This document shows positions 6,972 through 16,465 of a stretch of 36,799 nucleotides of DNA, piece after piece. The stretch comes from Bacteroidales bacterium (GTDB lineage: Bacteria; Bacteroidota; Bacteroidia; Bacteroidales; WCHB1-69): NCBI GenBank assembly GCA_017615595.1, contig JAFZZT010000040.1, positions 1 through 36,799 of the forward strand. The letters run 5' to 3'. The notes below the pieces were generated by a model. It was given only the letters and a program-made list of their open reading frames with translations, was not told where the DNA came from and did not search any database. Numbering within the stretch: position 1 is the stretch's first letter; each line of letters starts with the position of its first letter. The position numbers were made by a program, and so were the translations under genes.

Positions 6972-7820
6972 TTGAGAAAGCTCATTCTGCTGACGGTTGT
7001 TTGGATGACGGTCGCTGTCTCTTCTGCACAGAACGACTGCGATTCGCTGTTGTCACGACTTTCTCGTTGGGAGACGCGTGTCGCCGAGCTGACAACCGAA
7101 GACCCAGAGCTGATTTCGCTGCACTATCTCTTTCTGCAAGACATCTTGCGGGATCTTGACAAGGTGCGGACACAAGTGCTGCCCACCCTGACACGATGCC
7201 CCAACATGGACTACTATCAGGTCCGGGCTGTCTATCAGCGGGTGCGCGGCAAGGCGGACGCCAAGGATGAGAAACTGCGTGTCCTTCGGGATCATGTGGA
7301 TGACATGTTTTATCAGAAGGCGGAAAATGAGCTGTTGTATCAGACTTGGTCGCAGTGCCACTATTATCTCGACCGGGCCTTGCAATATAACCCTTATCAT
7401 GCGGATGCCCTTCTCCTTAAGGCAAAACTGCAGCTGGAAGAGGGGAAGTCGGAGGAGGCGGTGGAGACCATCCATGTTTTATATTCTAAGTCAACACTGA
7501 CGGAAGAACAGGAACACCGGGTCTCGGATTTCACGTTGACACTGTATGAAACCCTTTATAACAAAGGTCAAACGCTGATTCAGCAAGGACTCGCGGCCGA
7601 GGCGCTGGAAACCTTTCAGACATTAGAGCATTTCTGCAACAATATGCCCTCCGGCTATTGCAATGACGACTACTATCGTGGCATCCTGGCCTCCCGTGAA
7701 GGTGTGTACGAGTCTTATATCTCCATTGCCAAGGCGGCGGAGAAACGGCATAACTTCGAGATGGCCAAGAAGTTCTACCATTATGCCGAAGAGTATAAGA
7801 AACAGATGGAACAGCAGTAG
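6972..7820 (+). CDS. Exported TPR-like protein of unknown function
   Basis: 282 aa. The start is TTG at 6972: it gives a complete signal peptide (RKLILLTVVWMTVAVSSA, cut SSA|Q at 19/20), while the next ATG, 11 codons in, would truncate it. The mature part is helical, with TPR-like stretches at about 120-165 (YLDRALQYNPYHADALLLKA) and 190-275 (GLAAEALETFQ, FEMAKKFYHYAEEY). I do not recognise a named family. It is third in the operon with the murD-type ligase and the thioredoxin lipoprotein, 3 bases after the latter, which suggests an envelope role but no specific function. Confidence 0.8.
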   Translation: MRKLILLTVVWMTVAVSSAQNDCDSLLSRLSRWETRVAELTTEDPELISLHYLFLQDILRDLDKVRTQVLPTLTRCPNMDYYQVRAVYQRVRGKADAKDEKLRVLRDHVDDMFYQKAENELLYQTWSQCHYYLDRALQYNPYHADALLLKAKLQLEEGKSEEAVETIHVLYSKSTLTEEQEHRVSDFTLTLYETLYNKGQTLIQQGLAAEALETFQTLEHFCNNMPSGYCNDDYYRGILASREGVYESYISIAKAAEKRHNFEMAKKFYHYAEEYKKQMEQQ

Positions 7821-7847
7821 CTAATAGCTAATGGCCAACGGCTATCC

Positions 7848-9452
<1,605 letters not shown>

Positions 9453-9467
9453 GGCAGGGAGGGTTTT

Positions 9468-10436
9468 CTAGTTGAACTTCTTGAGATCCTTGACTTTATA
9501 GCTGCCAAAGGGCCAGTGCTGAATGTCTGGGGAGTAGTAGGTCTCGTCAATCTGGAGGAATCGTTGCTCGAAGACGAACGCGCGGATGAAGTCCATGATA
9601 ATGTCCGACTCATAGACATGCCGGCCGGCAGCCTCATGGCCGAGGTCTTTGTAGCGTTTGATATGGTAGGGGTAGTCGTATTTCTCAAACTGCTTGGCCA
9701 GGGCGTCGCTGCCGAACATGCCGAGGTTGAAGAACTGGATCTTGCCGTAGGGCACCAGATGGTCGTCCATGCCGTGGCAGAGCAGGGTGGGGGCGGGCGC
9801 ACCTTTCCGATATTGGATCTTGCCGTGGTTGGAGAAGATGCCGCCGGCGAAGGAGAGCACCCCTGCGTAGCGGAAGGTGTCAGGCAGCTGGATGTCGAAG
9901 GGCGCCTCGTTGTGCAGGTAATAGTCGGCCTGCAAGACGGTGATGGCGCCGGCGCTGCTGCCACAGGTGATGATATAGTCCGGGTTGATGGTGCAATGCC
10001 CCACCGTCAGCTTGTTCCGGAGGATGTAGCTGGTGGCCGCCAAGAGGTCCTCCGCCGCCATGTCAATGGCGTTCTGGAAGTTCCTCATGCCCGAGATGAC
10101 GCCCAGGTCCTTTTTCCCTTTGAGACCGAGCCGGTAGTCGATGGAGATGATGACAAAGCCCTCTTTCAGCAGATAGGGAGCGATGTGCGAGATGCTCTCG
10201 GTCCGCACCCCGCCGATGAATCCACCGCTGTGGACGTAGAGGAGACAGGCGTGCTGTTCGTTCTGCGTCTCGGGCAGGTAGATGTCCAAGTAGAGGGCAG
10301 AGTCCCGGGTGACGAAGACCTCCGTGGCGTAAGGGGTCTGCTTTATCGAGGGTAACAGCTTCTCATAAAGGGTATCCTGCGCCAGCAACGACAGCGTGGC
10401 GGCCAGCATCAGGCATAGCAGAAACATTTTTTTCAT
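9468..10436 (-). CDS. Secreted alpha/beta-hydrolase (carboxylesterase/lipase-like)
   Basis: 322 aa from ATG at 10436, which gives a clean signal peptide (cut LLA|Q at 19/20); an in-frame ATG at 10454 would add six residues. It has the esterase layout: HSGGF oxyanion motif (69-73), nucleophile elbow GSSAG (159-163, Ser161), acid in HGMDDHLVP (D224 or D225) and His267 in DLGHEA. The fold resembles the hormone-sensitive-lipase or feruloyl-esterase-like groups. The substrate is unknown. It precedes a YfcC-type transporter by 15 bases, so the pair could hydrolyse an ester outside and import a product, which is inference from context only. Confidence 0.87.
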   Translation of the reverse strand: MKKMFLLCLMLAATLSLLAQDTLYEKLLPSIKQTPYATEVFVTRDSALYLDIYLPETQNEQHACLLYVHSGGFIGGVRTESISHIAPYLLKEGFVIISIDYRLGLKGKKDLGVISGMRNFQNAIDMAAEDLLAATSYILRNKLTVGHCTINPDYIITCGSSAGAITVLQADYYLHNEAPFDIQLPDTFRYAGVLSFAGGIFSNHGKIQYRKGAPAPTLLCHGMDDHLVPYGKIQFFNLGMFGSDALAKQFEKYDYPYHIKRYKDLGHEAAGRHVYESDIIMDFIRAFVFEQRFLQIDETYYSPDIQHWPFGSYKVKDLKKFN

Positions 10437-10459
10437 TGCAGCATGATTTAACAAAGCCG

Positions 10460-10467
10460 CAAAGATA
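10460..10467 (-). promoter_or_regulatory. -7 promoter box for the esterase-transporter operon
   Basis: The minus strand reads TATCTTTG, an exact TAnnTTTG, 23 bases before the esterase start. No TTTG at -33 is visible. Confidence 0.55.
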
Positions 10468-10490
10468 CATTTTTTTGGGGAATGGGGGAG

Positions 10491-10684
10491 GGAGGAGTTA
10501 AGAAGATAAGAGGTTGAGAGGTTAAAAGGTTAGTGGGTTAAGGGGTTACGGTTTACAGTTTAGACGATTATGCGATGAGACGATTAGAGACGATTAGAGG
10601 AGAAGAGAGGAGAAGGGAGGAGAAGGGAGGAGAACGTCTAACGTCTAACTTCTAACTTCTAACTGACAACTGATAACTGATAAC
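10491..10684. repeat. Low-complexity degenerate short tandem repeats
   Basis: About 190 bases between two minus-strand genes are built from changing short repeats: AGGTT/GGGTTA units (10510-10548), a repeated CGATTAGAGA unit (10580-10599), a GGAGAAG(G/A)GA unit repeated four times (10599-10634) and TCTAAC/TAACT units (10636-10684). No open frame or hairpin is convincing. It is not a CRISPR: there is no constant repeat with unique spacers. Confidence 0.75.
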
Positions 10685-10701
10685 GAAGTGTTTCCGTCTA
10701 T

Positions 10702-11445
10702 TTAATCCTTCACGCAACGTACCGACTTGGCGACGTTGTAGTTGGACGAGAGTCTTAGCACGAGAGGGCTGTCGTAGTGGACCCAACGGTCCCAGGAGGA
10801 GTTGAAACTGTTGGAGGTGGCGGTCCAGAAATAGGCTGTGGCACCGAAACTTCCCCAGGAGTGATCTTGGAACTTGCCTGCTGGGACAGCAGAGAAACCC
10901 GTTGCATTGTTGGCATCCGGGTTATTCCCAACATGACCTTCGTGATAGGAGGGGGCTTCGTTCCAGCCTACTGTGGAAGCCAATGCCTTGCCAATATATC
11001 TGTTGTCGTCGCCATATACATAGTCGCTCTGACTGCCGACATACTCTTCCAACTGAGTCCATTCGGCATCAGACGGAACATGCCATCCTTCGGGGCAGAG
11101 GCCTTTCTCATTGTCTACGGCTTTCCAGTTGTAATAGAGACCGTGTGTTTTCTCATCGTAGGCGGCAAATTCTTGCGTGGTGGGCTGGTAGAAGAGCGGG
11201 TCGTGGGCGCTGATGTTGTCGGTGCCCTGCTCTATGGCACTGCCGTCACGATAATGCTTGGTGCGCAGGTTGGTCTGCATCCACACCTGGTCGCCCAGCT
11301 TGACCGCGTCATATTTGTTGCCGTCCACATCGGTCACGGCATTGCGGATGATCTTGCCGTTCTGTCCGCCGCCATGATCACAGGCGGAGAAGGTGATGAC
11401 GAGAAGAAGAGCCGTCAAGGGGATTAGATAAAAATGCTTTTTCAT
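10702..11445 (-). CDS. Lipoprotein with Fibrobacter succinogenes major paralogous domain
   Basis: 247 aa from ATG at 11445. Signal peptide with lipobox FSAC (lipidated C22). Residues about 30-247 match the TIGR02145-type domain found in many Bacteroidetes and Fibrobacter surface proteins: DVDGNKYDAVKLGDQVWM near the start, YYNWKAV, CPEGWHVPSDAEW (117-129), TGFSAVPAG (182-190), and the terminal SVRCVKD. The molecular function of the domain is not established. An extra upstream in-frame ATG at 11472 would add nine charged residues ahead of the signal peptide and is less likely. It is a single gene with its own -7 box. Confidence 0.88.
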   Translation of the reverse strand: MKKHFYLIPLTALLLVITFSACDHGGGQNGKIIRNAVTDVDGNKYDAVKLGDQVWMQTNLRTKHYRDGSAIEQGTDNISAHDPLFYQPTTQEFAAYDEKTHGLYYNWKAVDNEKGLCPEGWHVPSDAEWTQLEEYVGSQSDYVYGDDNRYIGKALASTVGWNEAPSYHEGHVGNNPDANNATGFSAVPAGKFQDHSWGSFGATAYFWTATSNSFNSSWDRWVHYDSPLVLRLSSNYNVAKSVRCVKD

Positions 11446-11482
11446 AGGGAAAGGTTTTTTATTAGCGGACATACAAGAAAAA

Positions 11483-11490
11483 CAAAGTTA
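11483..11490 (-). promoter_or_regulatory. -7 promoter box for the 10702-11445 lipoprotein
   Basis: The minus strand reads TAACTTTG, an exact TAnnTTTG, about 38 bases before the start codon. No -33 TTTG was found. Confidence 0.5.
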
Positions 11491-11567
11491 GCCATCGCGA
11501 TGTCCGATTGGCGACGAGTAACATTGGATAAGACGAAAAAGAGGGGGCGTTTGTTGCAGTCGATGTT

Positions 11568-11637
11568 GTTTTTTTTAAAAAAACACGGATCACGGGAGTC
11601 GCGTGGAGAGTGTCCGCGCAGATCCGCGTGATCCGTG
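11568..11637 (-). terminator. Hairpin terminator of the 1524-aa T9SS protein gene
   Basis: An 11-bp perfect inverted repeat, CACGGATCACG (11584-11594) and CGTGATCCGTG (11627-11637), encloses a GC-rich loop that can fold further. On the minus strand it is followed by a run of seven T (11583 to 11577) and then eight A. It lies about 30 bases past the stop codon at 11669. The long loop is unusual for a simple terminator. Confidence 0.7.
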
Positions 11638-11668
11638 GAGAAATACAGAGGGCCCTTGAGGGCGTGCT

Positions 11669-14600
11669 CTATTGTCTCATGACCTTGGTGGTGACGACAC
11701 CGTCTTTGGTGACGATGCGCACATGGTAGAGACCGGTGGCGTAGCCCGACAGGTCGAGGCTCGTCTCTGTGTCGTTGACGCTCATCGTGCCAACCAGCTT
11801 GCCGAAGCTGTCGTACAGGGCCACGGACTCGATGAGAATGCCGTTGGCGCTAATGTGGCAGGTGCCTGAGGTCGGGTTGGGATAGACCGTGCAGAGGATG
11901 TTCACATCCTGGATGCCGGTGTGCGTCATCGTGGCTACGGCGCTGTTGACCATGCCCTCTTTCATGGCGATGGCCTTGACGGTGAACTCGCCGCCGTCGT
12001 GGGCGATGGCCGCGGTGTAGAGCGTGGCGTTCTCGTTAGGTGTGGTGCCGTCGAGCGTGTAGTGGATGTCGGCATCTGCCGTGGCGCAAGCGATGGTGAC
12101 AGTCACGTTGCCGTCTCCGTTGTCGGTGATGGTGATGACAGGCGTGGCTACGGTGTCTTGGGTGACGGTCACGAAGGTGATGTCATCATTGCTGCGCGGG
12201 GCGATCTGATAGTTGCCGTCATATTGCAGTACGAAGCCCGTCACGTTGGCATGCTGTCCGGCGGGGATGGTCATGTCGAGGGTCTTGAAGACGTTGCGGC
12301 ACTGCATGATCTCGCCGTTCTGCTCAATGTCGAGGTTGGAGGCGTTGCTGGTGGTGTAGGTGCCGCCATTGGTGAAGACCACATCGCTCAACGTCACCAG
12401 TCTGGACTCAAAGAGATAATACTGGGCCTCGATGGCTTCGATGTCGGCCTGCACAGACGTGATGGTGCCCACGTTAGAGGAGGCCGCAGCCGGGTTGGCT
12501 AACGGAACCATCTCCACGAGACCGTGATACAGGGTATAGGTGCCACAGATGCCGCCGCTGATGACATCGCCCTCGTTGTATTCGTTGGTGATGTTGCCGT
12601 TTTGGTTGAAGATGAGCAGACCGCCGGTGGCATCCTGAACGTAGATGTTGTTACCGTTCTGGAATACGAAGGTGACGTCACCCGTGATCTTGTATGGGTT
12701 GGCGTTGGTGGCGGTGTTGGCAGCCTTGAAGGCGGCGATGTTGGCCACCTCGGTCGGGAAGGTGTAGGTGGCGGAGGCCATGTTGCTCGGTGTCATGGAG
12801 CCGAAGAAGGCAATGGCCTTGACCGTGGTGGTGGCATTCACGGTGAAAGGTGCGCTGTACAGCGTGGAGGTGCTGGTCGGCGTGGTGCCGTCCGTGGTGT
12901 AGCGGATCTCGGCGCCGGTGGTGGCACAGGTCATCGTCACGGTCACAGGCTCGATGTAGTTGCCGCTGTTAGGCGTGATGACAGGCATCTCGACAGTGGA
13001 GGACGGGGCGCTTGGATAACCGAAGATGCTCACGCTGTCAATATAGACGCGGGAGGTGCTTGACGGGGCTGTGGCAGGCAACGCTATCTCGAATTTGAAG
13101 CGCACGTTGTCATAAGAGCCGTCGCTGCTGATCACCAGATTGTACATGGCCAGATTGCTGCCCAACTCGAAGAGGGTCGGGGTGCTGTAGGTGTTGCCGC
13201 CGTCAGTGGAGTAGGAGACGTTGACGTTGAGACCGTTGGTAGAGGCTGCTGCAAACTGGATGCGGGAGGCATGGGCCAAGTCGAAGTTGGTGTAGGTGTG
13301 GCCCAGTGTGGAGGCAGCATTCGTGTACCAGCGCATCTGCATGGACTGAGCTCCCTGGATAGCGCCGGTGGTGGCCGGTGTGCCATAGATGGTGCCCCAT
13401 TGATGCGTGCTCTCGCCGCTGAAGGCGACGGTGGTGTTGTTATAGACGGTGGTGGCGGTGAAGCCGTCCACGACTTCAAAGTCGGTGTGGTACAACAAGG
13501 TGTCGTTGTAGCCGGGATCCGGAGGGATGGGGGCCACGATGGTGTAGTTGGCGGTGGCCACCTCGCTGTTCTCCCAGCCGGTCAGCATGGCCATGGCCTT
13601 GATGGTGTAAGCGCCCACGTTGTTGAGTGTGATGGGGGTGCTGTACAGGTCGCTGGTAGCTGTCGGCGTGGATCCATCCGTGGTGTAGCGGATCTGCGCG
13701 CTGGCGTTGGGACAGGTGATGCTGATGGTCAGAGCCGTGTCGCTGGCGCCGCTCTCGGGAGAGAAGACGGGTGTGGGCAGCAGGGCGGTGCCGGTCAGGG
13801 CCACCGTCTGGGTCAGCGTGCCGCTGGTGACGGTCAGCGTGCCTGTGGCGGGTTCGGTGCCGTCAAAGGTGACTGTCACCGTGGTGTTGCCGTTGGGAGC
13901 GGTGATGGAGGCAGGGCTCACCGTGAAATGGGCACTGCTGCTGGCCAGCGTGATGGCGTTGGTCAGGTGCGCGCCGCTGACGGTGAGGGTCTGCGTCAGC
14001 TGGGTGCTGCTGAAGTCAAGAGCTGTGGCACTGACGGAGAGGACGGGCTCATAGACTACGGTGTAGAGTCCCGTGGCTGTCTCACTGGCATTCCAGTCGG
14101 TTTTGAAAGCCTTGGCCTTGATGGTCGTGGTGGTGGTCAGGGCGATGGGGGCTGTGTAGAGGGTGGAGGTGGCTGTCGGCTCCGTGCCGTCCGTGGTATA
14201 GCGGATAGAAGCACCGGTAGTGGCGCATGCAATGGCAACCGTCACGCTGTCGGCGTAGGTGCCAGCAACGGGGGTGAAGACGGGTGTGGCTACGGTGGGA
14301 GCGGTAATGGTCACCGTAAGGGTGGCGACATCACTGTTCTGGTAGTAGGGCTTCACAGCGATGGCTTTGATGTTGCTCGTGGCGTTGATTTGGAACGGGG
14401 CGGAGAACAACGTGGAGTTCTCTGTCGGCGTGGTGCCATCGGTGGTATAGTGGATGCTGGCGCCGTTCGCGGCAGTCATGGCGATGGTGGCGTTGAAATA
14501 GTAGGTGTCGGCGGCGCCGGCAGACTCGCCGGAGGCGGTGATCTGCGGGGCGGCCAGCTGCGGCATCGTCACCGTGAAGGTCGTGGTGGCACTAACCGCC

Positions 14601-16243
14601 GGGGTGAGAGGCTGCTGCGTCATGTCCACTAAGGAGGCTATGATGGTGTGCGTGCCGGCAGGCAGCGGGGATAACACGGTCTGCGATAAGGCAGCAAGAC
14701 CAGTCTGGTCGAGATAGACGGGGTTGGTGAGGCCGATGGTGGTTAACAACGGAGACTCAACCTTCAGATAGCCGTCTGTGCCCAATACAAAGTTGTTGAT
14801 GCTGATATTGACCGGCAGCGTGTCCAGACTGCTGAAGTTGGCCCCGTTGGCGGGAGCGACAATGGCCAGTGAGGGTTGAAGCGTGCCGCTGACAGCGAGG
14901 TCCTGGTTGTGGCGAGGATAGATCTGGATGCTGGTGCCGTAGATGGCGGCAAAGCCTGTGACGTTGGTCACCGTATTGGCCGCCAGGGTGGTGTCCAGGG
15001 AGAAACGGTTGTAAACCACCATTTGGTCGCTGCCTTGCGTGATGGTGGTGGAGTTGGAGCCGGTAGTGGGGAATCCGTCAGGGAAGGTGACGTTCTCCAA
15101 GGTGATCAGCTGGGCGTCATATTGGGCGTAGTTGGTCAACAACTCGCTCATCGTCACGGTGATGGGCGTCACTGCGCCCGTGTTGGAGGTCGCGGCGGCG
15201 GGGTTCTGCGTGTTGGTCATCTCAATCTGTCCCTGATACTGGGAGAAAGCGCCTGTCAGGTTGCTGATCTGGTCACCTTCGGTGAACTCGGTGGTGATGC
15301 TCGTGCCATAGACCAACAGTCCGGCGGTGGCGTCCTTGACGTAGGTGTAGTTGCCGTTATGGAAGACGAAGGTCACATCGTTCGAGATGGTGTAGGGCTG
15401 GCTGCCAGAAGACAGCGCCTTGAAGGCGGCGATGTTGGCCACCGTTGCCGGGAAGGTGTAGGTGGCGCTGGTCACTTGGCTGTTGGCATACCCTTGAGCA
15501 ATGGCGATGGCCTTCACAGTGGTGGTCTGTGAGATCGTGATGGCTCCGGTGTATTCCGTAGATGCCGCGGTGGGGGTGGTGCCGTCCAGGGTGTAGTAGA
15601 TGGTCGCACCCGTGGTGGCACTGCTCATCGTCAGCGTGACAGGGGAGGAGTAGGTGCCGGTACCCGGAGTGAATACCGGCGCCGCAGCGGAGGTGATGCC
15701 GGTGTTCTGCGTGATGACGAGGTTGTCCAGGAAGAAACGGCCCTTCGAAGCCTGCTTGCCCTCGAACTTGATGTTGGTGGCTGCGGTTCCGCCCGAGAGA
15801 GACAGCGTGAAATGCTGCATCGTTTCGTAGCTGGGGTTGGGGGTTGTGCCCGGATGCACATTCGACAAACCCGTCACCAAAGTGGGCGTCCCGTTGACAT
15901 AGACTTTGATGGTGGTGGTGTCGTTGTTCCAAGCGGTGGCGTCAAAACTCAAGGTGAAGAGACCATTGTCGTTGGAAAGGTCAATGGCAGGGGTCTGAAT
16001 CCATCCCAAAGCACTGGATGTGCCCATCTTCACCTTTCCCTTGAAGTCGTACACCTTGGAACCAGTCCAACCCGTCAGGGTGGTGTGGCCGTCAAGAGAA
16101 GAGGAGATGTCGGAATTCGTCAGAGAGTCGGAGAAACCACTGAAGTCCTCTTGGAAAACAACGGTTTGGCCTTGTAGGCTCATAAAGCCTAACAATATAA
16201 CACATAGTGTGATACATTGTTTGAGAAGATAATGCTTTTTCAT
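11669..16243 (-). CDS. Large T9SS type A protein with six chitobiase-C-terminal-like repeats, 1524 aa
   Basis: Start ATG at 16243 (MKKHYLLKQC), giving a signal peptide cut near LQG|Q (25/26); the open frame continues 197 codons upstream without homology. Residues 28-178 look like a lectin-like jelly roll. Six copies of a module with the core YTTDGTTPT occur at about 188-264, 564-646, 652-729, 823-902, 1085-1162 and 1366-1442, as in the CHB_HEX_C_1/Fn3-associated families. A second module (VANIAAFKA ... TFVFxNGN ... YVxDATxGLL) occurs twice (about 268-451 and 1167-1358) and may be an OB-like fold. Residues 733-820 resemble an ASH-type beta domain and 912-1076 a second jelly roll. The C-terminus (1453-1524, VYPNPTSG, ATGLYHVRI) is a type A sorting signal. 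No catalytic domain is recognisable; it is probably an adhesive or structural surface protein. Confidence 0.87.
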   Translation of the reverse strand: MKKHYLLKQCITLCVILLGFMSLQGQTVVFQEDFSGFSDSLTNSDISSSLDGHTTLTGWTGSKVYDFKGKVKMGTSSALGWIQTPAIDLSNDNGLFTLSFDATAWNNDTTTIKVYVNGTPTLVTGLSNVHPGTTPNPSYETMQHFTLSLSGGTAATNIKFEGKQASKGRFFLDNLVITQNTGITSAAAPVFTPGTGTYSSPVTLTMSSATTGATIYYTLDGTTPTAASTEYTGAITISQTTTVKAIAIAQGYANSQVTSATYTFPATVANIAAFKALSSGSQPYTISNDVTFVFHNGNYTYVKDATAGLLVYGTSITTEFTEGDQISNLTGAFSQYQGQIEMTNTQNPAAATSNTGAVTPITVTMSELLTNYAQYDAQLITLENVTFPDGFPTTGSNSTTITQGSDQMVVYNRFSLDTTLAANTVTNVTGFAAIYGTSIQIYPRHNQDLAVSGTLQPSLAIVAPANGANFSSLDTLPVNISINNFVLGTDGYLKVESPLLTTIGLTNPVYLDQTGLAALSQTVLSPLPAGTHTIIASLVDMTQQPLTPAVSATTTFTVTMPQLAAPQITASGESAGAADTYYFNATIAMTAANGASIHYTTDGTTPTENSTLFSAPFQINATSNIKAIAVKPYYQNSDVATLTVTITAPTVATPVFTPVAGTYADSVTVAIACATTGASIRYTTDGTEPTATSTLYTAPIALTTTTTIKAKAFKTDWNASETATGLYTVVYEPVLSVSATALDFSSTQLTQTLTVSGAHLTNAITLASSSAHFTVSPASITAPNGNTTVTVTFDGTEPATGTLTVTSGTLTQTVALTGTALLPTPVFSPESGASDTALTISITCPNASAQIRYTTDGSTPTATSDLYSTPITLNNVGAYTIKAMAMLTGWENSEVATANYTIVAPIPPDPGYNDTLLYHTDFEVVDGFTATTVYNNTTVAFSGESTHQWGTIYGTPATTGAIQGAQSMQMRWYTNAASTLGHTYTNFDLAHASRIQFAAASTNGLNVNVSYSTDGGNTYSTPTLFELGSNLAMYNLVISSDGSYDNVRFKFEIALPATAPSSTSRVYIDSVSIFGYPSAPSSTVEMPVITPNSGNYIEPVTVTMTCATTGAEIRYTTDGTTPTSTSTLYSAPFTVNATTTVKAIAFFGSMTPSNMASATYTFPTEVANIAAFKAANTATNANPYKITGDVTFVFQNGNNIYVQDATGGLLIFNQNGNITNEYNEGDVISGGICGTYTLYHGLVEMVPLANPAAASSNVGTITSVQADIEAIEAQYYLFESRLVTLSDVVFTNGGTYTTSNASNLDIEQNGEIMQCRNVFKTLDMTIPAGQHANVTGFVLQYDGNYQIAPRSNDDITFVTVTQDTVATPVITITDNGDGNVTVTIACATADADIHYTLDGTTPNENATLYTAAIAHDGGEFTVKAIAMKEGMVNSAVATMTHTGIQDVNILCTVYPNPTSGTCHISANGILIESVALYDSFGKLVGTMSVNDTETSLDLSGYATGLYHVRIVTKDGVVTTKVMRQ
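11918..15682 (-). repeat. Six protein-level CHB_HEX_C-like repeats inside the large T9SS gene
   Basis: Copies at about 15452-15682, 14306-14554, 14057-14290, 13538-13777, 12758-12991 and 11918-12148. Each encodes a core of the form (I/Y)(R/Y/H)YT(T/L)DG(T/S)(T/E)P followed by a TLY(S/T)AP strand and a TVKAIA-type strand. They are diverged in sequence, so they are domain repeats and not recent tandem duplications. Confidence 0.85.
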
Positions 16244-16290
16244 AGTATCTTTATTTAAAACTTTAATAATTGTCTTGCTTAAAGCGAGCG

Positions 16291-16298
16291 CAAAAATA
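16291..16298 (-). promoter_or_regulatory. -7 promoter box for the large T9SS gene
   Basis: The minus strand reads TATTTTTG, 47 bases before the ATG at 16243. No convincing -33 element is visible. Confidence 0.5.
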
Positions 16299-16434
16299 GC
16301 AATTTTCTCCAAAAGGAGAGGGTTGTTTTGCTGACACTGTTGATAAAGTAATGTAAGTGTCAAATAATCAATTAGAAAAATCTTTTCAAGAGAGGTGCTT
16401 GATGATTTATGATGGCTGGCTCGTGAAAAAAGTG

Positions 16435-16442
16435 TATCTTTG
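16435..16442 (+). promoter_or_regulatory. -7 promoter box for the sigma-54 activator/lptE/secG operon
   Basis: TATCTTTG, an exact TAnnTTTG, 23 bases before the ATG at 16466. No TTTG is seen at -33, and no GG-N10-GC sigma-54 type promoter is present at this place. Confidence 0.55.
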
Positions 16443-16465
16443 CACCCTTTAAGAGTATTGACTGA

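Noticed and set aside
10491-10684. CRISPR-like array
   Set aside because: Repeat units change from place to place and are not separated by unique spacers of constant length; no cas genes nearby.
13271-14632. 453-codon plus-strand open frame inside the large T9SS gene
   Set aside because: Antisense shadow of the repeat domains; Gly/Val-rich repeats mirror the coding strand repeats.
16411-16442. Sigma-54 promoter (TGGC ... TTTGC) before the activator gene
   Set aside because: The GG and GC elements are 23 bases apart instead of about 10; the TAnnTTTG box explains the site better.
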